Source: Balamuthia mandrillaris
Taxonomy: Eukaryota; Discosea; Longamoebia; Balamuthiidae
Length of the DNA: 64,000 nt
Direction of reading: 5' to 3'
Assembly: GCA_031835245.1 (NCBI GenBank)
Contig: JAVKOQ010000018.1
Span: 335,090-399,089, forward strand
Shown: positions 38,740 to 50,373 of the stretch, one piece after another
How the letters are laid out: every line of letters begins with the position of its first letter
Position numbering within the stretch: position 1 is the first letter of the stretch
Position numbers and translations under genes: made by a program
The notes under the pieces: generated by a model
Told to the model about the DNA's origin: nothing
Databases searched by the model: none
The model's input: the letters and a program-made list of their open reading frames with translations, nothing else

Positions 38740-39132
38740 TGAGAGTCCCTTGCAAAAGTGCTGCAGGCCTTTCTTTTGTCGACACTCACAAGTAGATCTG
38801 AGGGGTCGTTGTTAAAATTTGTGTAAAAAGAAAAATGTTAATCAAAGACTCCTCAGGCTTTCCTTCATTCTTCCTTTTTTTTCTTTTCTCTTTTTTCTTC
38901 TTCGCTGTTTGTTTGGTGAGAGAAGAAAAAAAAAAAAAGGAGGGGCAGTGTTCTTTTTTGTTTTTTGTTGCAGAAGAAAGCCTTGTTTTTCCTTCTTTCT
39001 TCCTCTCCTTTCCTCCTCCCCATATTTATTTTTCTACTGCCTCTTTTCTTGGGTTTTTCTATCTTCCCAAGCGAGCAGTGAAAAAAAGAGTGAGATCTCA
39101 AACAGACAACCAAAGAACCTCCCTAAAACAAA
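38740..39132. other. Intergenic upstream of eIF3b
   Basis: About 390 bp, pyrimidine-rich on the + strand (short TTC/TTTC runs at about 38860-39050), ending in an A-rich leader before the eIF3b ATG. It may contain a 5' UTR intron. No gene is seen. Confidence 0.5.
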
Positions 39133-41720
39133 ATGGAAGTTACGAGACATCACATCACCGATGATCCTGACCTTGATTCCGAGCTTCCCGCTGAGTACGC
39201 TCTCCTTGATGAGGATCCTGTGGAGCTTGACCGCGGATTTTCCACCATTATCGTCGTGGACAATTTGCCAATGGTAGATCAGGCCAAATACGAAAAGTTG
39301 CTGGGCGTTCTGCGCAAGCTCTACAGCCAGATCGGGGAAATTGTGCAGGTGGGTGATCTCTTCCCTTGTCCTTTGCCTCCCCTCCTCCTATTTTCTGTGC
39401 TCCTTTTTTTTGATTTGTCCCTCTTTGCTCTCTCTGCGCGCTCTCTCCCGCTCTCTCCTCTCTACCAAGCTCTTTCTCACTGGTTCTCCACTGGCACACA
39501 AAACAAAAGATTTACATGCCCCAAGAACAAGGCAAGACGCTGGGTTTTGCGTTTATCGAATTTCCGGACAGCTACGCCGCTGCCAACGCTGTAAAACAAA
39601 CGAATGGCTACAAGTTGGACAAGGCCCATATTTTCAAGGTCAACCACTATGAGGATTTCTTGTCCTATGAGAAGTATAGCGATGAGTTCGAGCCTATCGA
39701 GATGAAGCCTTACAAACCTTTGGTAGCTTCCTTCTTTCCTCTTCAGCCGTTCTGTTCCCGTTACTTATTCTCTCTCTCTCTCTCTCTCTCTTTCTTTCTC
39801 CGCTTGTAGAGCAACCTTTGGTGGTGGTTGGAAGAGGAAATTGGCGTGGCTTGCGATCAGTACGCAGTGCGATATGCCGAACATACCGAAATCTTTTGGA
39901 ACGACACAACAAAGAGAAAACCAGAGTCTGTTTACAGGAAAAAGGTACGGAGACTTTTCTCCATTCTGTTGGCCTCATTTTTCTCACACCTCTCGCCCTC
40001 TCTTTTCAACAGGATATGACAGAGAGCTTCGTCAACTGGTCTCCGTACGGAACCTATCTTAGCACCCTCCATAAGCAAGGAGTGATCTTGTGGGGAGGCA
40101 AGGAATGGGAGCAAGTGCATAAGCTCCCACAATTCCAAGTGAAGCTGATGGCCTTCTCTCCCAAGGAAAGCTACCTCGTCACCATCTCGCCCCATTTCCA
40201 ACACAACGACAACCCAAAGGATCCCCAAGCTATCATCGTGTGGGACGTACGCACAGGAGCAAAGAAGAGAGGCTTTTTGGCAACCAAGGATCAGACATAC
40301 CCTGTCTTCAAGTGGAGCCACGATGAAAAGTATTTTGCTAGAATGAGCGAAGACACCATCACTATCTACGAGACTCCCTCCATGCGTCTCTTGGACAAAA
40401 AGTCGCTTAAGGTCCCCGGAGTGAAGGACTTCAGCTGGTCTCCTAGCGACAACGTCATCGCTTGTTGGGTACCTGAGAGCGGCAACAAGCCTGCTCGCGT
40501 TCTTTTGATTGATATCCCTAGCCGTAACATTAAGAGAAGCCACAATCTCTTCAAAGTCCAAGATGTAAGCTCATTCTTTCTCTCTCTGCGCGCGCGCGCT
40601 CTCTCTCTCTCTCTCTCTCCGCTTTCCTTTCGTTTTTTCACTGTGTATTATCAATGTTCACCTCACCCATTCTCTCTCTCTTTCCCCAAGTGCAACCTAC
40701 ATTGGCATGAGCAAGGCGATTACCTGTGTGTTAAAGTGGATAGGATCTCCGGCAAAAAGAACGTGTACACCCACTTTGAGCTCTATCGTATGCGAGAGAA
40801 AGACATTCCTATTGAAACGGTTGAAATCAAGGAAAAAGTGGTGGCGTTTGCATGGGAACCAAAGGGCGATCGCTTTGCTGTCATTCATGGTGGTGTGGCT
40901 GGCAAGACTAACGTCAGCTTCTACACGATGGGCAACAAGAAGGGAGAAACCAAGCTTCGTTTGCTTAGTACGTCTTACTATTTTCTTTTACGTTCTTTTC
41001 TGTTCTGTTCATCCTTTCCAGCTAGTTTGAAGAATGCATGAAGACGTAATTGTTCTGACGAAATTCTTTTACAAAACAACAGAAACGTTGGAGAAGAAAC
41101 CAGCCAACCATCTGTTCTGGTCTCCACAAGGTGGCAACATCGTGTTGGCAGGCTTTGGCACGATGGGCGGTATATTGGAGTTCTACAACGTAGATGAGCT
41201 GATCTCCTTGAGGATAGCCATGCACAACATGGTGACGGACCTGGCCTGGGATCCAACCGGCCGCTTCGTGGCCACCTCCATCAGCTACTGGAGGCATCAG
41301 CTGGACAATGGATGGACGGTGTGGAACTTCCAGGGCAAGGAGCTGGTCCATGTCAACAAGGACAGGTTCTTCCAGCTGGTGTGGAGGCCTCGCCCACCGA
41401 CTTTGCTCTCCCCCGAGCAAGCTCAGGACGTGGAGAAGAACCTGAAGAAGTACTCCAGGAAGTACAAGGAGCAAGATTGGCAGAGGAGGAAGGAGATCTG
41501 GGAGGCTTTCAAGAGAAGGCGCGAGGCCGAAAAGGAGGCCTTCTATGCCCTCATGAACGAGAGGAGAGCGGAGAGGGCTCAGCAGAAGGATCTCCGCTTG
41601 AAGCTGCTTGGCTACGACTCGGACGAGGAGGAGGCCCAGGCCGAATGGGTGGAAAACGAGATAGAGGAGCTGATTGGCGAGGAAGAGGTCGAGATCATCG
41701 AGGACGACTTTGCCGAATAA
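39133..41720 (+). CDS. EIF3B: Eukaryotic translation initiation factor 3 subunit B
   Basis: Six exons (39133-39348, 39510-39722, 39810-39944, 40013-40564, 40691-40967, 41083-41720) give 676 residues. The N-terminal RRM (STIIVVDNLPMVDQAKYEKL ... GFAFIEFPDSYAAANAVK) is followed by a nine-bladed beta-propeller with typical WSPYGTYLSTLHKQGVILWGG, FKWSHDEKYFARM, WVPESGNKPARVLLIDIPSR and FWSPQGGNIVLAGFG blocks, and a C-terminal helix-rich tail (ENLKKYSRKYKEQDWQRRKEIWEAF) that binds eIF3i/g. Architecture and length fit eIF3b/Prt1, the propeller scaffold of eIF3. The end is Glu-rich. Confidence 0.97.
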
Positions 41721-41741
41721 TCTTTGTGTGTGTCTGTGTGT

Positions 41742-41838
41742 GTTCTCTCTCTCTCTCTCTCCCTCTCCCTCTCCCTCTCCCTCTCCCTCTCCCCCTCCCT
41801 CTCCCTCTCCCTCTCCCTCTCCCTCTCCCTCTCTTTCT
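41742..41838 (+). repeat. (CCCTCT)n microsatellite after eIF3b
   Basis: Hexamers ccctct/ctctcc begin about 20 bp after the eIF3b stop, within the presumed 3' UTR. Confidence 0.95.
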
Positions 41839-41971
41839 CGCCTCTCTTATCACAATGCCAAAACAAAGCTTGCTGCACTTGGACGGATCCACTTTCTAAC
41901 GACGTGAATCTAGATCAACAAAAAAGGAAAAAGTGCGAGTGGTTCACTAGCACCTCTCACGTCGTTAGAAA

Positions 41972-44404
41972 CTAGAGCCAAATTTTTCCCCGAAAATATT
42001 TACAAAACAAAAAAACCAAAAAAGAAAAAAAAAAGGAGCGAAGTGGAGAAGCAGGGCAAGAAAAAAAGTGGGAGTGCGAGCACCAACGCTGCCATCACAC
42101 CGGAAAAGATGGCCAACGAGTCCTCTATGCCTCTGCAAAAGCCATGTGGAAACATGAAAGAATGCAGCGCTATCATGGTTGCGATGCTGGTTGTCCCTCT
42201 TGCTTGCGTTGGGAGGGCAAAACAAAGGGCAAAGCACAACCAACAGAAGCATTCTTTCAGTGCCGACATACCAATGGATGTATCCGTCTGTTCAAGGTTG
42301 CTTGCACCCGCTCAACCCATGAGCTTCATGATGACCACGTTAATTGCTCTGAGGACTGCCAACGGTGCGAAGATTCGAGACACACAACAGCCTTCCTGCA
42401 AATGGAGCGAGAAAAAGAAGAAGAAAAGAGACAAGAAAACGTCATGTATCAACGCAAAAAAGAGCTGGAGGAAATGAAGGAACGATGGATAGCAACAGAG
42501 ACTGGCAAAGTGTGTTGGAAGAAAACAAAAAAGAAAGGGAAGAAGTGTACCTCAAAGAGCAAGCAAAGGCCTTGTTGCGATGTCTCTGTCCCCAACAATC
42601 ATTCATGATGGCCCTTGGAGAGCTTGTAAAAAGCGATCCAGCTACGATCCACTATCTGAAAGAGCATATTAGCGAATTTCAAGAGCTTCAACAGCCACGC
42701 CACCAACCTGCACTTTCAGTGTTACTTGCCTACAAAGAAACAGTTGGTATAACAGACAAGAACTGGAGATACACCATGTCTGTTTTCAACCTCGATGACT
42801 CCACCTCCATTCATCACCTCAACAAGCAAAAAGCAGCACTTATGGAATCCATGGAACCAAGAGTAACCCTCGGAGGGAATGGCTACGAATTGCCCCTTTT
42901 GCAATACATGAGCTGGGTGTTAGCACACAATCCTCCTCCAGAAAACAAACCAGGACAAAAGCACTTGGTGAAGTTTGCCTTTGATGGAGCCACCATGACC
43001 CAGGGCAAACGGAAAAAGCAAGAGATCGGCACCTTCAACTTCCTTTTTGATGGCCTCGAGTTAGCAAAAGCCAAGTCTGTAAACAACGCACACCAGTATC
43101 TCATTTTCCTCGGTGAGGAAGACAGAGAAGCACTACAGCTGGAACTACAGAATGCAGTGAAAGGGATAGAATACCTTGCTAACGGAGGAACTATTTGTGC
43201 CAACGGTACCGAGTATGCTCTCGAGCCTGTGCTTGTGTGCGACATGGCAGCGTTGGTACATTTGCTTGGACTCTACAGTTGCTATCATCCAAACTCGAAG
43301 TGGAAGTGTCCTTGGTGCTGCGTTGACAAGCATTCAATCGCGAACTTTGCCATCGAGTGCTGGCCCTTGCGAAACGAAGCAGAAATGTGGAGAGATGGTG
43401 AGCAAGCAGAGAAGTGTGAATCTAAGAGTGGAAAAGATCGTTTTGCCCAGAAACACTTTGGGGTGCAAAACAAACCTTTGATCAACATTCTTCTTGACCA
43501 CATCATCCCCTGCATGCTACACTGCTTCATGGGAGTCATGCGCAAGCTGTTGGAACTGCTAATGGAGCAAGCACCTAACGATTCACCCCTTGCTGAAGGC
43601 TTCGAGAAATGCTTTGAGACGTTGAAGATGAAGTTACCGAAAGAAACCAAGAAGAAGAAGAAGGTCAAAACCTTGGAGCAACGGGTAAAGAAAGCAAGAT
43701 TTGGCCGTTCAGACTATTTGCGTATTCTCGAGCAACGAGCTTTGTTTATGGCAGCACTAAGAAGGTCAGTGGGAGATGGGACAAGGACACAACAAACAGA
43801 AGAAATATGGGAACTGTTTGCGAAACTTTATACCCTTGCTGCCCAGCCACAAGTCATAATAACAGAGGAGGAATGGCTAAAGATGGCGCGTGAGTTTGGT
43901 TTCATGTTTAGCAAGCGATATGGAGAAGAGGAGGTAACGCCATACATACACGTTTTTGTTTACCACGTTGGATTTTATTTGCACAAGTACGGATCGGTGG
44001 AAAAGTTCGCCAACTATGCAGACGAGAGTCGCCACTCCAGAAACAAGAAAGCACCAACTAGTGGATATGGAGGGAGAAAAGGAGAGAGGAAGGTATGTTA
44101 TCAACAACTAGCCTTTGCCTTCCGCCAAGAAAAGTACCTCTTCGACAAGACATTGCCTGAGCCTCAACGGAAAAGGCAACGAACACAGAAGCCCAATGTC
44201 AACTGGGCATCACGGAATATTTGTTTACATCCAGAGATGCAGCAGTATGTTGGCTCAGCTCAGCTTCAAGAAGAAGAAGAAGAAGAAGAAGAAAAAGAAG
44301 AAGAAAAAGAAAAAGAAGAAGAAGAAGAAGAAGAGAAAGAAGAAGAAGAAGAAGAAAAAGAAGAAGAAGTGGAGAAGGAGAAAGAAAAGGAAGAAGAGAT
44401 GTAA
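41972..44404 (+). pseudogene. Transposase-like protein with N-terminal Cys/His finger, frame-shifted
   Basis: The first part (open from ~41978, first ATG 42144) has a Cys/His-rich region with finger-like spacing (HGCDAGCPSCLRW, QCRHTNGC, DHVNCSEDCQRCED) and a charged coiled coil. Between about 42500 and 42525 (around actggcaaagtgtgttgg) the homologous-looking frame changes, and from there a ~630-residue frame continues to 44404. It includes CDMAALVHLLGLYSCYHP, a CPWC..DKH zinc motif, HCFMGVMRKLLELL, and FVYHVGFYLHKYGSVEKFANYADE..HS, a His/Glu-rich C-terminal pattern seen in several unclassified eukaryotic transposases. The C-terminus dissolves into a Glu/Lys microsatellite. I could not place a DDE triad with confidence. 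Lack of an early ATG plus the frame change suggest a decayed copy, unless an intron or sequence error explains it. Confidence 0.5.
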
Positions 44405-44760
44405 AGAAAAGGAAAAATAAAGATCAGTACCAAAGACCAACACAAGAGAAAAGAGAGAAGAAAAGAGAGAGGAAAACAGGAGAAAGGAAAACAGGAGAAA
44501 GGAAGAGGAAGAGAGGAAGAGAGGAAGAGAAAAAGAGAGGAAGAAGAAGACAGGAGAGAAGAGAGAATAGAAGAGAAGCAGAAACGAGAAAGGAGAGAGA
44601 AGAGAAAGAAGAAGAAGAGAGGAAGAGAGGAAAAGAAGAAGATAGGAGAGAGAGGAGAGAAAAGGAAGAGAGAAGAGACAGAAGAGAGCAAGGAGAAAGA
44701 GGAGCGAAAAGAAAAGAGAGGAAGAGAGAGGAATAAGAGGAGAGAGGAGAAAGGATAGAA
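44265..44760 (+). repeat. Polypurine GAA/GAGA tract at transposase 3' end
   Basis: About 500 bp of almost pure purine. It starts inside the transposase frame (GAAGAA codons) and runs past its stop. Confidence 0.9.
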
Positions 44761-44776
44761 GAAAGGATTTTGTACC

Positions 44777-45223
44777 TGCTTCGGGCCATTGGAGAACATG
44801 TGATCGATTGTACACTGCATAAAATATGGTGAACTTTGTTTTGTTCTTCAGACGTTTGATATGTAAAGGGGGCTGCAGCTTCGCATAAGAACCACGCTCA
44901 TAGGTGATGCAGCTATTCTCTCCAAAGATCTCCTCGATCTGTTGCAAGGAAGAAAGGGTGGTCTCAAACTCACCGAAAAACAGTTGATGGAGGGCACTGC
45001 TGAGCTCAACTGAGAATCGGAGAGGTAAATCCCGTGGTTTCCTTGTTACTCGCTTTTTGAGCGCTGGGCCGACGGTGTCTTGCACTATTTGCACTATTGT
45101 TTGCCGCTCCAATACTACATACGGACCACATATGAAAGGAACCGCAGAAGCCTTAAAAATAAGCTGAACACACTGTGCTTCCTCCTCAGTTGATGTGCTC
45201 TGTACGGCCGCCGCAGTGCTCAT
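44777..45223 (-). CDS. Unknown minus-strand gene, first exon (convergent with transposase)
   Basis: The start at 45223 begins MSTAAAVQSTSTEEEAQ. About 149 residues are well formed and non-repetitive (SAVPFICGPYVVLERQTIVQ, LPLRFSVELSSALHQLFFGEF), ending at a gtacaa donor (44776) before the purine block. The downstream exon is not identified, because reading on in frame gives only low-complexity sequence. It may be a second gene of the putative transposon or a host gene cut by it. I recognise no domain. Confidence 0.45.
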
Positions 45224-45651
45224 TTTGTCTTCCCTTCTTCTTCTTTTTTTTTTTCAAGGACGACACGACAGATCTCATCAGGATCCACTTTCTATATTCT
45301 CATGACGACCCGACCCCTTAATTCCAAGTGTCTTCTCTCCAGTTGTTGTAGACAATAGGTATCACGACGACATGACTTTACCAAAAAAAAAAAAAAAGGA
45401 AGAAAGTTTGCACCGAAAAGAAGAAGCAGAAGAATAAGACACACCTTAGGCGAAGCTTCAAAGCCACTTGGAAAGACCTCCTTGCTGGAGAGTGGTCCAT
45501 CAGGAAGTACAAAAAAAGGAAAAGGAAAAGGGAGAAACAAAAGAACGACAAGAAACGAAAAGGGAGTGCAGCGAGAGAGAGAGCTCGATTTGATTTTGTT
45601 GTTTTCACTTTTCCCTCCTTCGCTGAAGAAGCTAAGGTCTACTGCTTGTCG

Positions 45652-47054
45652 ATGGAGCCCTATAACCAGTGGTCAAATAACGTCTTTCATCATCATCAGG
45701 CCCCTCCTGACTTGAGGCCCATCGTTGGGGCTCCTCCGTTGTCCTTTCCCCTGATGACAAACTACCAAACGGGAGTTATGCCTTCGGGTGGGGGTGTTCC
45801 CCCTTACTACCCCCAACAACAACCGCCGCTACCGCCACAGTTTGATCAAAGGGGTGGGGAAGTGGGTTTTGGTAGTGGGTTTTTCATTGGTGGTGGAGGA
45901 GGTGCCGTTGGAGGTGGCGATGCCCCCTTCTTTCATGAGAACTTTCAACAACAAAACTTTGGGATTGCGCCCCCTCCCTATCAACAACAGGTTCATGGTC
46001 TGGACGGAGGATACTACGACAGTGCCCCTTCCTCGCTCGTGGACAACGCGCCCCTCCTCACCACCCACCCCTTTGCTGCTTCCTCTTTTCCCTCTTCCTC
46101 CCCCCCTCCCCCTCTCCAGTTTTATGAAGCACCGCCTGCCAGCGAACCGCCCTCCGCGCAGGCTTTGCTGCTACAGGCTGCAGCTGCTCTCCTGAATGCT
46201 GCAAAGGCTCCTGCTCCTGCTCCCGCTTTTAGTCATGGAGGGAGCGACTTTGGAGGCGGCGACAACTCTGGAGGGGATGGAGGAAGTGGGTATGGCCTGT
46301 TGCTGGGGCAAGCACCACCGCAACAGCAGCAACAACCCCCACCACAAATACAAACACACCAACCGCCATCACTGCCATCAGACAATATCCTTGGGCCGAG
46401 CATGGAGGAGACGGCTGCCGCTGAGCTGACTGAGGCCTGTCGTCTTTGTTTTCACATCATCGATAACCCTCCAGCAGAATACAGGTTGGTACGGCAAGCT
46501 GTGCAGGGCCTTGTCCACATCGCGGCTAAGGACGCTACATTACGCCCTGTTGTAATGCTCAAAGTCTTGCAAGTAGTCCAAGACCCGCTTCGTTATCGGT
46601 ATCACTCTTTCTCTGCTCTCGTTTCCCTTGTTTCTTCTCTCTCTGCTCCATCCTTTTCACTCTTCTCTCTTTTTCTCTTTCCTTACGCCTCTGCTTGTCA
46701 ACTTTCGTGGTTCTGGGGCACAGCTCCAATCCAAGGCGATACGCGGTTAGGAGCCTTGGCTACATGACCTATCACGACGAGTCATACGTGATTCCATCAA
46801 TCGAGGTGTTAACTGAGGTATGTTTACTCATATGCTTGCGTGTTTACTTGTTGAAGGAACTGACTTATCTCAACCAGTTGGCGAAACGAGAAAATGAAAA
46901 TAGCAGATACGTTCGAAAGGCTGCTTTTTGTGCTCTTAGCCGTATTGGACGCAAGTATCCCTCTTTTCAAGACTCGCTTATCAACTTCTTTTTGCAGCAT
47001 TACAGGGTTTGCTTCCTTTTTTTTTGGCCTTTTTGTTCTGGAGTTGGATATTGA

Positions 47055-47099
<45 letters not shown>

Positions 47100-48805
47100 A
47101 CAGAGAGATGAGAAGGTTAGTGTAAAGTGGGGGATATTGATTGGCTTAGGCAGGATGGCGCAGAGCAATTCGTTACTCCGATCGAGAATGGCAGCGCAAT
47201 GGCTAGAGGTACTAAGCACCCATCTTTCTTATTTCTTGTTGTCACAACTCTTTGCTTATATCTTACCCCTTTCCTTTGCTCTTTTGTCTGCGAAGAGCTG
47301 TGAGGATAAAAACCTTGTAATACGGCGAGCAGGGATCAAAGGATTGGGTCATGCCTGCTGTCCTATTGGCAGTATCCTTTTCCACTCCTCTTCCTTTCCT
47401 CTTCACTTCCCTCTGTGTGTTACCTTAACTTAAAAGACGTAAAAAATGATAAAACGTTAGAAAAGAAGTGCTATGAGGTTGCTTTGAAATTGCTACAGAC
47501 TGGGGGCTGCGACCTAGAAGCCATTGCAAAGAGAACAAAGCAGTGAGTAATCTTCATTTATCCATTCTTCTGCAAGATTTGTGTTAATTATCTTGTGAAG
47601 GGATCCTTGGCGCTGTGATGACGTTTATATGGTCCAATACTCAGCCACACAATGCCTTGGATTGTTGCTACGAAGCGATCCAGGTTTGTTTTCTCTATTT
47701 TTACGAACACACAGTCTCCAGTGAAGCAATAATAATCATTTGTGGAAATAAATAAAGGTGAATGGTGGCCGAAGTTATTGCCAGTATTTCAAGAGGTTTT
47801 AATGAATCCGCGTTACTCATCGATGCTAAAAGCTAGTGTGCTACTTACCTACGGAAAAGTCGCCTACTTTATGGACAAAAGCAACCCTCATTTCCAAAGC
47901 ATTGAGGTATTTTACTTTCTTTGGTTACATGGCTATGTTTCCTGAAGATTTTAGCATGTTTTTTTAAAACAGGATTTGCTGCTTCGGTTGAGTGTCAATG
48001 ATCAGATCCTAGTCTCTGAGCCTGCCTGCTATGCTCTTGTGAACTTTTCTTTGTCTCATGAACAACTCGTGCGCCTCAACCAAATGTTTTTTACCAAATA
48101 CTTTGAACCAGCCTAACTCTCTCTCCACCTCTCTCTCTCTCTCTCTCGCGCGCACGCTCTCTCTCCATGCAGTACTGGCATGTGAAGGATTTGTATAAAG
48201 AAAAGTTAGGCATCAAGAATGGAGGTAGCATTTTCACAGCAACAACGGAAGCTCTGGCCTATCATCTCAAGAGCTGGTGCAAGCTGCTCACGCGAGACTA
48301 TCACCCAGTGCTCAACCAATGCTCCAACGTTATTTCCTCTCATACCAACGAAGTGCTGCCGAAGCATCTTTTCGCGACCTCAGAAGAGAGTACGGATGAC
48401 AACGGAACAGCTAGTCAGCCCAAGATGTTGGCAGCTGCGGACGATGATGACGAAGAAGACGGTCCTCGGCCACCTCAAGCAAGTGATGAGGTGAGTGCAT
48501 CTAGCCAACAAGAGGTAATTATTTTACTCTCTGAACATTTGTTAAAAGAGGATTCTCATCTTTCGCCTTTTAGCCATCGCCGTCTCAACGCCCATCACCA
48601 ACTCCATCATTAGCAGCTGAGTTTCAAGAAGCCACCGTTGGTGATATTGCACAGGATCACAACAAACTGTTGGAACTGTGCATGCTTTTCCCTGCTGTGC
48701 TGCTAGAATCTCTCATCATGCTCATGCAGGACAAGCGCTTATTTGACGACTCACAATTTATCAACAACCTCAAGTTTCTGCTAAAAGATTACAGGGTAGC
48801 TTGTG

Positions 48806-48848
<43 letters not shown>

Positions 48849-49759
48849 TCTCTGTGCACATATGCATCGCTTTGCCCACCACCATTTATCCCTATTAGTC
48901 ACAAAGCGATCTGGAACTTGAACAAACTGGTATACTGAAGCATTTTGCTGCTCTTTGTGCCTTACCTCCTCTCTTGAAGGTTTCCACTTGCTTATGCCTT
49001 CTTTATCCATTGCATAAACACTCACTTCTCTCTCCCCCTATTCTACAGGAGGGCGTTGTTACTATGATGCGGTATCCCGAGACGTTAGACAACTCGCTTT
49101 GGATATCCAATATGAAGCATATCCTACCAGAAGCGTCAACTATACCTTCCAATAAAGGTGTTGCCCGTGCTGCTTCTTCATTAGCTGATCCTCGTCTCCG
49201 CCTAACATCTACTTACACCCCTTCCTATTCAACGCCGACTTCAAAAACTATCACTGCCCCATCGAACTTAACCATAAAGGCCTCAACCTCTCAAACATCC
49301 CTGCACCCTCTGCAGAAAGAAGAAACAAAGCCCTCTGCTACTCCCTCTTCTTGCAATATAAAGGAGGGGTTGGCTGCAAAAAAACGTCCTATGGAACAGA
49401 AGCAAGAAGGTGGCTGTAGTTCACTGTTGTTGGCAGCTAAAGCCAGGGCCAAGGCCAGAGCGGAGGGCATCATTGCCCAACAGCGGATGAAGATGGCACA
49501 GCAAAAGAAACTTGTTAAAACCTCTTCCTCTGAGCTCCTGTCTTCATCTCCTTCCACACAACACCCAACAACTGAAGCACCCTTTAAACGCCTCAAAAGC
49601 GATGATGGTCACTTGAAGCCAGCAACCATCACCACCACTCCTCTCCAATCATTGCAACATCAAAAAGAACAGCAACAACCAGTTGAGCAACAATGTGTTG
49701 TCATCAACACCACCAGCAATGACACTGACGCCAAAAAGAGAAAACGAGAGCCTAGCTAG
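45652..49759 (+). CDS. HEAT/ARM-repeat protein with Pro/Gln-rich N-terminus and nuclear-type tail
   Basis: About 15 exons. The first is 45652-46598 and the second 46724-46817. Others lie near 46878-47008, 47107-47210, 47296-47372, 47438-47540, 47600-47685, 47757-47906, 47972-48100, 48175-48500, 48575-48795, 48897-48978, and the last 49050-49759. The first ~240 residues are Gly/Pro/Gln-rich disorder. Helical repeats follow (ELTEACRLCFHIIDNPP, RYAVRSLGYMTYHDESYVIPSIEVLTELAKRE, SRYVRKAAFCALSRIGRKYPS, VSVKWGILIGLGRMAQ, VIRRAGIKGLGHACC), typical of HEAT solenoids. An acidic DDDDEEDGPR region, an LLELCMLFPAVLLESLIMLMQDKRLFDD helix pair, and a Ser/Thr-rich tail with the KKRKREP nuclear signal complete it. 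The overall layout resembles nuclear scaffold subunits (Integrator, symplekin or condensin style), but no family is certain. Confidence 0.72.
48808..48845 (+). repeat. (CT)n microsatellite in HEAT-gene intron
   Basis: A pure CT run directly follows the donor after the RLFDDSQFINNLKFLLKDYR exon. Confidence 0.9.
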
Positions 49760-49957
49760 TGAAAAGGTCCACTCCGATATGGGATGAAAAAAGCTTGTAA
49801 ATAAAGGGGGTTGCTTAGTCAGTGCATCTTTACATTAATAGAGCAAAGAACATAAAAGTGACAAGTGACACAAAAGAAACAGATAGGTGACGGACCGAGC
49901 AAGAGAAAGAGAAGAGAGAGCGAGGAACTGCAAAGTACCGTAAATGGTCGGTGTCCT

Positions 49958-50188
49958 TCAATTGTTGGAAGATGTCTTGTAGGGAATAACGCAGTACTCC
50001 ACTTTCGTACCTTCGCAGCACGGACCGTCAGCCTTTGTTCGTTGTTCCGCTTTGTCCACTTCCACCTGGCAGCCTGAAAGACGGCTGGAACAGAGGCCAT
50101 GGAGATGATTCTGCTCAAGCTGTAGGCCGCAGTGAACCCAGACGTAGCTCACCTCCGCCCGACCATGAGGCCTGCTGCCCCAAGCCAT
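49958..50188 (-). CDS. Possible small minus-strand gene
   Basis: A 76-residue frame begins MAWGSRPHGRAEVSYVWVHC, in locally GC-richer sequence divergent from the exonuclease/ATPase gene. It is Cys- and charge-rich with no low-complexity sequence. An overlapping frame downstream (LRRYESGVLRYSLQDIFQQLKD in style) also looks protein-like, so the true product may be spliced between frames. I recognise no family, and coding status is uncertain. Confidence 0.25.
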   Translation of the reverse strand: MAWGSRPHGRAEVSYVWVHCGLQLEQNHLHGLCSSRLSGCQVEVDKAEQRTKADGPCCEGTKVEYCVIPYKTSSNN

Positions 50189-50373
50189 AATCGGCGGCCA
50201 TGCATTATTTGCGGAGATTCAAGCATTGCTCCCCATTTATGGTAAGTTGGCTCGGGTGGTGTTTGGCGTGTCCTGGACGGGGCATGCTGCCGGAGAGAAC
50301 ACAGTGCACCCTTTTCACTACCTACTCACAAATCCCAGAAAAACAGGAGAAGACTAGCTGTCGGACGACAAAG

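Larger units (their letters stand above)
41885..45294. mobile_element. Putative unclassified DNA transposon
   Basis: The segment is bounded by direct copies of ggatccactttcta at 41885-41898 and 45281-45294. Just inside the left copy, tttctaacgacgtga (41893-41907) is repeated in perfect inverse at 41957-41971. The interior holds a transposase-like gene (+, about 42144-44404), a purine tract (44265-44760) and a convergent minus-strand reading frame (45223-44777). Termini are not proven: no clear target-site duplication is visible, and the right end has several acgac-type motifs (45260-45375). Confidence 0.45.
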
